NCBI GenBank assembly: GCA_015501605.1
Contig: JADNRZ010000004.1
Span: 1,860,001-1,924,000 of the forward strand
Direction of reading: 5' to 3'
Source: Panaeolus papilionaceus
Lineage: Eukaryota; Basidiomycota; Agaricomycetes; Agaricales
DNA: 64,000 nucleotides
Shown here: piece after piece, positions 1 through 10,835 of the stretch
Layout: the number at the start of each line of letters is the position of its first letter
Position numbering within the stretch: position 1 is the stretch's first letter
Notes under the pieces: model-generated
The model's input: the letters and a program-made list of their open reading frames with translations, nothing else
Told to the model about the DNA's origin: nothing
Database searches by the model: none
Made by a program: the position numbers and the translations under genes

Positions 1-288
1 AGTGTTGGGTTGTTGACGGGGTTGGTGATCGGAGGAAGAGTCGAGATAAGGTGTTGTTGATGGGCGAGCAGTTGATGTTGATGTTGAGAATTGTACGAGT
101 CAGTTGTGAGAAGAGAAAGATGAAAAGGTGAGAGTTAGCGTTCGTTCGACCGAATAGAATAAAAACAAGTGAATGAAAAGAAACGAAAAGAAGTTCAAGG
201 TCCAAGATGCGGCGTTCACTTCAAGGGACCGAAACTTCAAGGCACAGAACCCATCTGAGAAAACGAAAACGAATAGAAAGCGACGTAC

Positions 289-3200
289 ACAATCATAGCG
301 CGATCTTCGACTTTTTGCGGCCAGGTGGGATACCATTGCGCAATGTTCTTCGCAAAATCGCGTTGTGGGCTCTGCGCACGATCAAGCCATGGCTTGTCGC
401 CTTGGAAGTCGGGGAACCACCCACTGGTAGCACCAACAGCGACGTTCAGAATCAAGTAGAAATCTAAGTTATCACAATCCAACATTCGTCAATCAAATGA
501 ACGAATAAAGCGCACATATTCACAAAAACTCATACCTTGATCAAAAGGCGTCGCATTCGTCCCATTAATCCACGGGTTCCCAAGAGGTACCAAACTCGAC
601 CCATTGAAAATCGTATCAGGGAAATCACCGCGTTGGAAGAACGGCTTGTTGAACCTAAAATCGAGGAGAGTGTGCAGTCTCGTATCGACATAAATGCGGA
701 GGAAGTCCGGGGTCCACTCGAGGGCATAGGTGTGGAATCCGCTCGCGAAGGACTTGCGCTTTTCGGTCCACCATGAGTAGGACTTTGACACGCCGTTGAG
801 CTCGGGTGTGGGACCCCAGTTGAGTGAGCCTTGAACGTAGTTTGAACCGCTAGAATAGGGGGTTTTGATTAGATTAGGATTGGGATTGCAAGAGAGATGG
901 ATGGGTGGATAGGGGTGGATGCGTACCGAGCTGTGTAACGAATCCCGTTACCCCTTGATTCGACGATGTCGATTTCACCGCTGCGAGGCCATGGTCCGTA
1001 GACTTCGTCTTTGGGAAGCATCCAGATTGCGGGCCAGAGCTAGATGAGAAGAATGAAGATATGTCAGTCCGTGGTTTTTTTCCATAAGAAAGAAAGAGAG
1101 AAAAAAAGGAAATGAAGGAAGAAAGACGACGCCGTGATAGACGTATCGCATGCTCATGCTCATTGATTGAGATACATTGCGCTATAATGCAACGATACGA
1201 GCAGCGGCGTCGGACGATAAAAAAACGATAACAAAATTTGACAGACGGTGGACTTACCCAATCACTATAGTGATCATATGTTGAATGATTTTAAGGTTAC
1301 ATGACACACGCCAGCATCGAACATGGTGAATGATGACGGCGGTCGGTGGTCGGTGTGGATTGCGTGCGGTGGCAGCCATCATGCACGAAGCGAACAACAT
1401 GCAAGGCGCAAAAATGATTTGCATGATGACGTCGGTATCGTGTCGGGCGAGATGGGTGGATCAGATGCAGGGTGCAAATGTACCAAGTGCGATGACGATG
1501 ATACACCAATAGGGGTAAAAAAACAAAAACAAAGAGCAGATCGTCAGCGTTTATTCAGCTCCACCCATATCAATTTTTCAACAACTCACCCATTCGGCAT
1601 CTTCGCCCTAACCTCCACGCGTCCATACCTCAAACTCGCACTATACCTCGTACTCATCCTCGCACTCTGCACAGGATTAATCACTGTCCCCGCCGTGCGA
1701 TTGCTCACCGCACTGCAACTGCTCAAGTAGCTGGCCTCGTCAAACACGCGCTGGCCCATCTGGTCGATAATGAAGCCGTTATCGGGCGCGGTCTGGTTAA
1801 AGGTGCACCCGGTGATGTTGTAGATGGTCCCGTCGAATACTGCGTCCGTACCGATGTTGTCTGCGGTGAGAGTGGGCACGATGTAGAGCATGCCGTCGCG
1901 GATGAACGAGTTGTTCGTTGAGGCTGTGGTCATTCCGAACTCGCCATTTCTGAGTGGGATTGGAATTGGTTAGTTAGGGGTTTGAGACGGGTTGATAATG
2001 GAATAGGAATAAAATAAGCAAAGAAAAGAACAAGAGACGAGTGCTAATCGAGCAATGAGCAAATGTCACCATCGCTCGGTCCGAATACCCATCGGCATCC
2101 TACGTTTCATTAAAAGTAATGAAAAAAATATTAAAACAGAAATAAACGAATACCGAAGGCATTCAAAGTTCTAGCCCAGCCACGCCTCATCGAAGCTCGA
2201 AGCGTGGGGTGTGTGAGTGCGACACACACACGCCCAGGAATAGATCCACACGCATTCACTTCCCATCCACAATGGATGAACAGAACACACACACACACAC
2301 GGTAGCTATAGCCGGGCTATAATCAGACCCGTCCACTTTCTCGAAGCCGAAAGAAGCCTTGATCGATATCTAGACATGGTAGACATCGCCTAACTCCTCC
2401 AGCACTCGCCAGAGTTGCGGTTCTCCCATCGTGCCTTGAGCACGATGTACTCGGCATTGTGTAGCGAGATGTGCGGAGGATGTGGGTGGGTGGTCTTATA
2501 TGACACCGCAGGAGTAAAAGAGAGAGGTGAAAAGAAAGAATGAAAGAGAATAAAGGTGGAAATAAGTGAAGTAAGGTGGTGAAGGGAGCGATAGGGGCCC
2601 GCTACCCCGGTCCGGTACACGACGGAACGGGCACAGGTGGAGCAGTCGTTAAAAAAGGCAATGATGAAGATGTGTATCTTCCGTTCATCTTTCATGGCAC
2701 TAGTACTGTCAGCGATAGGGATCTTCTGAAAGTAAAGTGATGATGCATGATGATGTCGATGACGGGCAATGGAAGAAGACCGGAGATGAAATGAGAAGAA
2801 ATGGGAAGGGAACGAGGTCGTGCATGAGGTGGGTTATTCTCGTTCGAGGAGATGGAAATCAAACTTGAAGATTCGACTCGAGAGTAAGGAAAGAAAAAAC
2901 GAAAGAAATAGAGAAAAAAGAGAGAAAGAGAGGAGAAAAGAAACATAACCTACCCAAACCCATCCATATTAACCTCCCTAAAGAAGCTTCCTCCCTCACC
3001 AAACACTCTCGCCTCATTATTATCATCAAACGTCTCCTCAAAGCTCAAACACAGCGGCCGTCTATCAAGCGGCACCCTTGTATACGTGAAATAGCACTGC
3101 ACAGCTCCACCCGCGATCCCAATAAAAATCGTGATCCACACAATCCAATAACTGAACTTGGCTCTTGGGTTCGGTTTATCCAACCACGGCTTGGGCAGCT

Positions 3201-3813
3201 TCTCCCCCTCGGCGACATTCAGCATGTGGCTCTTCATCCTCGTCGCCTTGATCTTCTGCGCCGGGATCTGAGGCGTCGACGCCCCGCTCCCCGAATGGCT
3301 ATTCGCCAAGGGCGACCCGACGAGCGCCGCCGCACTCGCGCTGAGCCTCGACGCGCTCGATCGCGCACTGTTGAACGCGGGCGTGCCGAAGCCGCTTTGC
3401 ACGAGGATGCTGCGGCGCGGGGCGGCGTTGGTGGCAAGGTCGGGGAACGAGAGCTTGCTGGAGTCGGGGAAGGAGAGCTTGGAGGATCCTGGGGAGGGCG
3501 GCTGCGTTGCGCGGATGGAGGGTGGCCTGGAGGAGAAGGGCGATGCGAAGGGGTCGGTGCCTGCGAGAGAGGTTGCGGTGGTAGGCCGGGAGTGGGATGT
3601 GTTGGGGCGGGAGGCGGCTCCGTTGCCTGTACCGTTGGCATTGTTGGTGTTGGCGGTAGTGGCGAAGGTGGTGAGGTTAGGTTGTGGGGATACTTGAGGC
3701 GACAAACCCGTATTGCCAGGAGACGCAGCCATTGGGACGATGGTAATGGGTTGCGGGGGTTCTTTAGTTTTGGAACCCTTTGTGGGGATCGTATTAGACG
3801 ATGGGTCGGACAT
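289..3813 (-). CDS. KRE6/SKN1-type GH16 protein, beta-glucan synthesis-associated; 3' end incomplete
   Basis: Likely acts in cell-wall beta-1,6-glucan synthesis as a type II membrane protein of the secretory pathway (family knowledge). Exons read from the minus strand: 2954..3813, 1590..1949, 1258..1264, 927..1039, 536..849, 289..463. Phases agree at every junction, giving about 610 residues. Residues 1-215 are Ser/Thr/Pro/Ala-rich and presumably cytosolic. One membrane segment lies at about 221-243. The GH16-like domain follows, with PNGDWLWPAIWMLP and the catalytic-type motif EIDIVE at 431-436. The 7-nt exon 1258..1264 supplies the GDW of that motif. The last resolved exon ends at a GTACGT donor just after DRAMIV. 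The family normally continues with a short strand, and no convincing acceptor is seen before the left edge, so the final exon probably lies outside the window. The first intron is 1,004 nt, very long for this gene set. Confidence 0.9.
1950..2953 (-). other. 1,004-nt first intron of the GH16 gene, pyrimidine-rich on the coding strand
   Basis: The protein reads directly from ...MDGFG to NGEFGMTT across this gap, so no exon is missing. The donor is GTAGGT and the acceptor CAG. The interval holds long purine tracts on the + strand (about 2511-2565 and 2881-2945) and an (AC)n microsatellite near 2283-2300. Neighbouring genes have introns mostly of 50-65 nt, so this one is an outlier. I see no internal gene. 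Confidence 0.7.
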
Positions 3814-5857
3814 TGCGGTTCAAGTCTTGTCGTGCACTAGAGTTGAAGTAGTAGTGTGCTTGGTAGTTCGATAGGCAAGACTTGAAGAAGGAAGGAATGG
3901 GTCGACTGTTGACTGTCGAAGGGCGGACAGACAGATGGTCAATCAAGGGAAGCCTAGGGACGAAGGTGGGGGAATGGTTATATAAGTATAAGCGCGAACG
4001 CAGAGGGACAAGGGGGGGGGGGAGACAGAGAGGGTGTATACCTCACGCACAAGTAAAATACCGGAATAGATATCGATATTTATTAAACGAATAAGGGACA
4101 CAAAAAAGAACGGGACTCAGATGGTCGGTGAGTGAATCTCAACTGGACAATCCAGATACACGGTACAGCACACGGACGTCTGAATCTGTCGGACGGAAGA
4201 ACGAGTGAATGAGTATGCAAAAATAATAATAAGTAAAAAGTAAAATAAAATAAAATCGAATACTCACCCAAGATCTAGAGTCCCAAAAGCGGGATTCCAA
4301 AGTAAAGTCTGTCAGGGTGGGAGAGCGTATGTAAAGGTCGAAAAAAGGTGTCGTGTCGTGTCGATTGACAGTGTGAGTAAGTGTGTATGTATGGACGCGA
4401 AACCCAATGTGTTGCGGTCAACGAATCTCGATCGGAGTGACAGTGTCGACGGATGATAGATGGCGATGATAGATAGATAATGATGCCGGTTCGGGTCTGT
4501 GAGTTTTGATTTACTGGGGTTCCAGGACCTTGCACATGAATAGAATATGTAGGTATGAATTCTTGGATTCCGGATGGGAATGAGAAGGGAATGTCAAGAT
4601 AATAAAAAAAAGTACAATATACTGGCAAGGGACGGGAAAGAAGGAAGACGGAAGCCGAGATACGAGTGTATGTATGGATGTTAGGTCTGTACAATGCGGT
4701 GATGTGTTGTGTTTGAATTCTGTCGAGGCTTGTCAGAATTGTCAAAAAAAAGTCAACACGAAACGATGGGATGAGTAAGTGAGTAAAGTGAAGTGAAGTA
4801 AGTGAGGTAGTGGATGAAGAGGGGATTCAAAGTCGGAACGGACTCTGAGTCTGATTCTGGGGAATGAAGTGCAAGTCAGTAGGGAACTGAGTGATACGAC
4901 GATAGGCAAATAAACAGGAGAAAGAGAAAGGGACTAGGAACAGAAATTGTAGCTGGCATGGCGTGGTTCGCATTCAAACCCAACGTGGGCTGCAGTTTTG
5001 GCTTCGTGTAGCACAGATGGAAAGAAGCGCATCATGCTCTAGATTCTAGCCCTTGTACTCTGCGGATTTACGTTAAAATCAATAATACTCTCTTGCTTCT
5101 TTTCTGGGGGAATAAAGTGGCTTTGATAAATACAGTTGAGCAGGTGTAACACTCACCCGGGGACAAGACCATCGAGACTTGTCAAGCAACTCAAGCAAGG
5201 AAAGAACTCGAGGCATCTGTCTATACTCTCTTCCTTCCAAGTCTTTCCAGTAATTGAATTACAACTTCCAAGCAAGTAAAGCAGCAAGCGAGAGACCGGT
5301 CTTGTTCCATCGGAAACCACGCTGTCAAGACCACACATTCCGAGGGCAAAATGAAATGCGGACCAGCATGTTAGCTAGCGCAGAGTGAGAACAGTCACAG
5401 ACAAAATGAAATCCTAATCCAAAGCAGATCCTAGACCGAAGTGAATCCTGGATAATTATTAGAACGGGATAACGTCGGTAAGCAGTGGTAATAGAGATAC
5501 AGGAAAGGAACAGGAACGGAAAGGGAAATAATAGAATTAACTCAAGTGTGACGAGTCTGTCACAACACACTGATGCGAATCTTGAATCTGATCTCTGTTT
5601 CTTGTGTGTTACCTTTTTGAAAAGAATTGCGGTTGACTTACTCTCACCTCGTTGAAAGTAGAGTTTAGTCGTAATGTATAAATCCAGAATGTCGCCGTGC
5701 TTCCTCTCTTTGGCCCCGTTCTTGTTATTATCCCCTGGCAGGACGTAGTGAGCCGTTGTTGGCTTTACTTTTAATACCTTGCGTCTCTCTGCGCAGACCG
5801 TAATCTGTCCTCCCTTCCCGACTACCTGCCCTCCTCTATCCCGACCCAACCCTTACA
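3814..5857. promoter_or_regulatory. 2.0 kb shared 5' region between divergent GH16 and GT2 genes
   Basis: Both flanking genes start here and point outward, so this interval must hold both promoters and 5' UTRs. It is rich in GA/CT tracts and has a G homopolymer near 4010-4020. The only sizeable ORFs are on the minus strand (4275-4745 and 5325-5849). They have low-complexity or unconvincing composition and no recognisable domain, so I do not call a gene. Confidence 0.5.
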
Positions 5858-8800
5858 ATGGCCGCTGTTACAATCTACAACAGCGATTATGACCTTTGGG
5901 ACGCATGGCTTCATAAAATTTGTATGATCTCATCTTCATTACTTGCTTACCTTTAACTTACTCGTTCAATAGATGAAAGCACCCAACAGGAAAACTGGTT
6001 CATGCCCGTCGAAGAGACACTATCCACGGGTGTTGCCATGCGTGTTGAGAACGGCTTCTTTCGCGTCTTTCCCTACGAAAGCCCCGCTCTCATCCCCTTT
6101 GAAGCTGCCGTCCGCAAACTCAACCCTGTGGTTGCAGTTAAAATTAGGAACGCCTCTGTGCAGGCAGCGATTCGGCAGATGTATGTGTTTTCACTTCGAT
6201 GTGATATGAGCTGGTGAATGTGCGTTGATGATTATTTTGTGATATAGTGGCCCAGAGGATACGTGTCTCTACATCGACCAGAACACACGTATCCAGATTC
6301 TCGACTCGATCGAGTTCCTCCCCCAGGCTGAAAAAGATCAGTGCGGTGCGTTCATTGTAAGTCGTCTCATCCCACACTAGCCTCGTGCTATTTATTCTTA
6401 TCAATATTATCAACACGTTCTAACCAAACCCAACCTTATCTCCGCTCCCTCAAATGCCTCATCCACCTCACAGCGCGACGAACGCTCCGTCGTTCTATGG
6501 TCCTTCAACTTGGAGAATATCATCCCGCTCTGCAAAGAGTTCGAAGAAAAGCTCATCAAGCATATCTGGCGCACGCGCAACGTCGCGCAGACCCACCGTG
6601 CCACCGCCTCACTCATCTCGTCCGCGCAAAGCCAGACAGGCACTCAAACTCCCGCAGATGCTGACGTGCTAAGCGTCGGCAACTCTCAGGTCGAGTTGAC
6701 CGAAAAAGTGTCGCGGATGTCTAATGCAGCGGATTCGTCTGCGTCGGGCCGGGGTGTCGAGGTGGATTCGGAAGGCAGGACGAGTAAAGCTGAACAGGAC
6801 TCCAATGCTGCTGCTAGTGCGACGGCGCCTTCTGCACCTCAGAAGCAGGGTGCATGGTATAGCTGGCGCTTACAGCCCCGCGCTGGTGCTCCTGCTGCGA
6901 GCGATGCTGAGAAGGGCAGTAAGCGCAAGGAGAGGAAGTTGGTGATGATTGGCCCTATTTATGCTGGATTGGGAGCTGCTATGGCTGCTTGTGAGTGTTC
7001 TTTCTCTCTTTTGTGATCACTGTTGCTGTTTCTGGGCATGAGCTGTTTCTGGACATGCATTCACTGCCTGATATGATATGCTGTTCCCTTTTTCGTCTTG
7101 TGGATCCTTTGCTCTCCGCTGAATACCTGAACTGATCCATTCTTTCCTTTTTCAGATTTCATGACATCAGGTGTCAGTGTTCTGCTTGAGGAGTACGCAC
7201 TCGACCACCAGCCGATGAGGTTTTTGTTGGTGTTGACCACTCCAGTCATTTTCTGTGTGTCAATAGTACGTCGTCTCATTATCATACACGGGATTTTTGC
7301 TGATAGGGCGTGGTTTTAGTTCTTCTGTCTTCAACTCATCGGTAACATCTGTTTGATGTACGTCTGCCTGCTTTCATTTTCATTTTTATGCATTTTGCTC
7401 ATCGCGATGATTTTTTCTAGTGTCGGACCTGTCGCTCAGTACCATGAAAACTCGATGTACTACTCTGCTGTCAAGCCTGAGCCCAACCCAGAGGTCGACC
7501 GTAACCTACCGCATATCTCAATCCAGATGCCTGTGTACAAGGAATCTCTGGAACTGACGATGTAAGTTTTCACCTTTTCTTTTTTTTTCTCGACCTTTTT
7601 ATTTTGTCATTTTCTGGGGATTTGATTATATGCGCGTATATGCTACATCAGCATACGCCGCAAATTAATTAACCCCATAACTTCTCATTAATTTTTTTTC
7701 ACTTCACCTCTTCTCCTCATGCTCCCTACGCTTCTTTTCTTTTGGGCTGTCATTGTTCTGCTTCGGTGTTCTTGCCTCCCGTGAAGGATGTGTATACCCG
7801 AAAGAAAGAACGAGAGGCTGTTTGATTCCTTTACTTTACCTTACCTTTAGTTGATGGTCTTCTGATGTCTACACTCCCTTCTGACACGTCATGTTGAGCA
7901 TTGGAACTCTTTCTGACATTATGCTTATTTTATAGTGCTCCCTCGGTTTACTCGGTCAAGAAAGCTATGCAAACGTATGCTCGTCAAGGTGCGAAAACAC
8001 TCTTTCAAGTTTTTCAAAGCAAGTACTGAATGTAATGTCATGTAGGAGGCACCTCTGCCATCTTCATTTGCGACGACGGTATGCAGCTCCTCCCTGAAAA
8101 GGACAGACAAGAGCGCATTGCCTTCTACGCCAACCACAACATCGGCTGGACTGCTCGCCCCGGACACTCTTCTGCGGCTGGTGGATTCAAGCGTGCGGGC
8201 AAGTTCAAGAAGGCTAGCAAGTACGTTGCTGCCCCTTTCTTACACCTTTATGCGCGCATATACTTACGTTTTTCTAAATAAAGCATGAACTACGGCCTCC
8301 AGCTCTCGCTCAAACTCGAAAAATTCCTCGCCAAACTCGAGGCAGACGGCGTCGAAGACGATATCGACGAGTGCCTCGAGGACAAGGCAATGAAGCTCGC
8401 GCAAGAGGAGATGTATGAAGAGAGCGGGCGGCAGTTTAGGCCGTGGTGTGCGAATGGGAAGAGTCTGCGGATGGGAGAAATTATTCTCATTATTGACTCT
8501 GATACGGTCGTCCCTGAGGACTGCTTTAGGGATGCTGCGAGAGAGATGTACGAGAGTCCGGATGTGGCGATTATTCAACATGAGAGTGGTATGTCTTTCT
8601 TCTTGCTTGTTCTCCTCTATGTAATTCTTTATTCTAATGACTTTTTTGTGATGTAGACGTCATGCAAGTCGCCCACCACTACTTCGAAAACGGTATCACC
8701 CACTTCACCCAGCGCATCAACAAATGTATCTCCCTCGGCTGCGCCAACGGTGAAGTCGCGCCTTTCGTCGGACACAATGCCTTCCTGCGCTGGTCGGCCG

Positions 8801-10835
8801 TGCAAGACGTGGCCTTTGTCGATCCTGTGGATAACAAGAAGAAACAGTGGTCCGAGAACAACGTCAGCGAGGACTTTGATATTGCGCTGAGGCTCCTGCT
8901 GCACGGGTACACGTTGAGGTGGGCGACGTACTCGAATGGAGGCTTCAAGGAGGGAGTGAGTTTGACGGTTGTGGATGAGTTGGCGAGGTGGCAGAAGTAC
9001 GCTTATGGTGGGTGTCTTTGTTTCTTTTTCTCTGTCGATTTTTGCGAGTTGGATCCTGATGAGTTGATGACTTAGGATGTAACGAGATCATCTTCAACCC
9101 CGTGATCAAGTGGTGGAAGGCGGGGCCTATTAGTCCCCAACTTCGTGGTTTCGTGTGGTCCAAGGCTCCTGTGCATTATAAGATTGGAATGATGTCTTGT
9201 GAGTACCCCTCCTCCCCTGTTTTTGAGTGAGTTTGGACGATGCTGATGCGTGGATGATAGATATGTTTTCGTATTGTGAGTATCTTTCATTTTTTCATGA
9301 TTATTTCGCCATTTCTTTTTTCGATGTTCTGTTGTCTTTTCTTTTCTTTCTTTTCCGATTCATATTCCTTCCTTGATCCTTGACGAAGGCAGCCACCGAC
9401 ACGTGGACCTCCTTTTGTTCAAGTTTCAGAGGTGTGAATATTTCATTTTGTTATTCGCGAGCGCATGTGGGCAGGCAGCGCGTACGTAGGATTCGTTTGC
9501 CTGATGCACTGCGCATCCATCCTGATTCGTGAGTGGCAAGCATCGGACTTGTCAGATATCAGGCAATAAGGCGAGGCAGGCGATGACAGGGGGGGATGAC
9601 AAGAGACAGGAGAGACAGCGGGGTGTATTCGGCACCTCGCTATTCTCGTTCTCTTTCTTTCTGTCGTGCACTGGCATTTCCTCGATGAGATATACCCCCG
9701 ACCGGTGCGATATGATGTGGACTGAATGGCATTGATTGCCATGTCATGGCGGCCTATGTTGTCCTCGGTGTTGGTGCAACGAGGCCGAAGTGAAGACGTG
9801 TTGGGGTGGGCTATGGATAGTTATCTATTCATTGGTCCTATATCGATTTGGGGTTGCCGCTGTCTATGACCGGGATCTATTCTATTTTTTTCGAAGTCGA
9901 CTTTGGACGGACTATACTCCGAGATTACTACTTTTTTATATCTCGGTTTTGCGATCAAATCTTTCATCTTGTGTTTTGTTTTGTCTGGACGTGTCTCTGA
10001 CCTGATTTGTTCTTTTCTATCTATAGACGGTATCGCCGCTGCCACTGTCGGATCCATCCTCAACTACCTCCTCCTTGGGCTTGCGCCTACACTGGATAGG
10101 TTCTACTTGCACAGCTTTGAGATTCTCCTTGCGTGTACTGTGGTCTTCCCTGGTGTTGGAAATGTTGGGTATACGCTCCTCGAATACCGCCTGGGCCAAA
10201 AGAACTTCTTCGGTGGACTGTTTGAGAATTTGAGATGGATTCCGTTCTTGTGAGTGTTTTCTTTTTCCTTTCGTTTTGGTTGAAATTGTGACTGATGTAA
10301 TTGGTGATATTAGCTTGTTCTTCTTCGGTGGACTTAGCATCCATTTGTCTACTGCCATCCTTGCGCACATGTTCTCATATGACATGTTAGTAACGACTAT
10401 GCTCTCATTTATTGATATGGATACTGACGTGCAGTTGTTGTGATATAGGACATGGGGTTCAACAGGAAAGGAAGTCGAGAGGTCGTCGTTCTGGATCGAA
10501 GGTATGTCATTTGCGTTTCCCCCCCTCAAAGACCGTGATAACCTATCATCCAATGCCTCGCAGTTCCTCGTATCTGGCAACGCTTCAAGCTGTCGTTCAT
10601 CATCTGCTTCGCGGCTATCGCTATGATGATCGTTTTCACGACGGATGTTGTGCCGTTTGAATGGCAGATTCCGGGTTGGAATTGGGCGCTGATTATCCCG
10701 CTTGCGTTGGTGGTAGGATGTCATATTTTGTTGCCCGTATGTCTTATTTCTCTTTTTATCGAATATTGGATGAGTTGCTGATTGGTTTTGTTATAGATTG
10801 TGCTTAACCCGTGGTTGATGATTTTCTCTTATTAA
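5858..10835 (+). CDS. GT2-family membrane polysaccharide synthase
   Basis: Eighteen exons: 5858..5921, 5973..6180, 6248..6356, 6474..6990, 7156..7265, 7320..7357, 7421..7561, 7936..7988, 8046..8220, 8284..8588, 8657..9007, 9076..9198, 9261..9275, 10027..10249, 10314..10385, 10449..10501, 10564..10736, 10797..10835. They sum to 2,769 nt and 922 residues. An N-terminal soluble part (about 280 residues) precedes membrane segments. The GT-A core follows, with ICDDG (423-425), IIDSDT (543-545) and SEDFD (644-648), and several more membrane segments come after it. The QxxRW-like position reads RWQKYAYG, not the QRRRW of chitin synthases. The best fit is the fungal GT2 polysaccharide synthases needed for hyphal growth on surfaces in plant pathogens (family knowledge). 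The polymer made is unknown. Exon 13 is only 15 nt and precedes a 751-nt intron. Confidence 0.85.

Noticed and set aside
3226..3840. Arg/Gly-rich plus-strand ORF
   Set aside because: Shadow of the GC-rich first exon of the GH16 gene.
4275..4745. 156-codon minus ORF in the shared promoter
   Set aside because: No domain, no splice partner, and low-complexity pyrimidine-rich origin.
10017..10724. 235-codon minus-strand ORF
   Set aside because: It lies antisense to exons 14-17 of the GT2 gene, which carry conserved membrane segments; composition is that of a shadow frame.
5858..10835. Chitin synthase for the GT2 gene
   Set aside because: The core has DDG, DSD and SEDFD motifs, but the chitin-synthase signature QRRRW is absent and the N-terminal layout differs.
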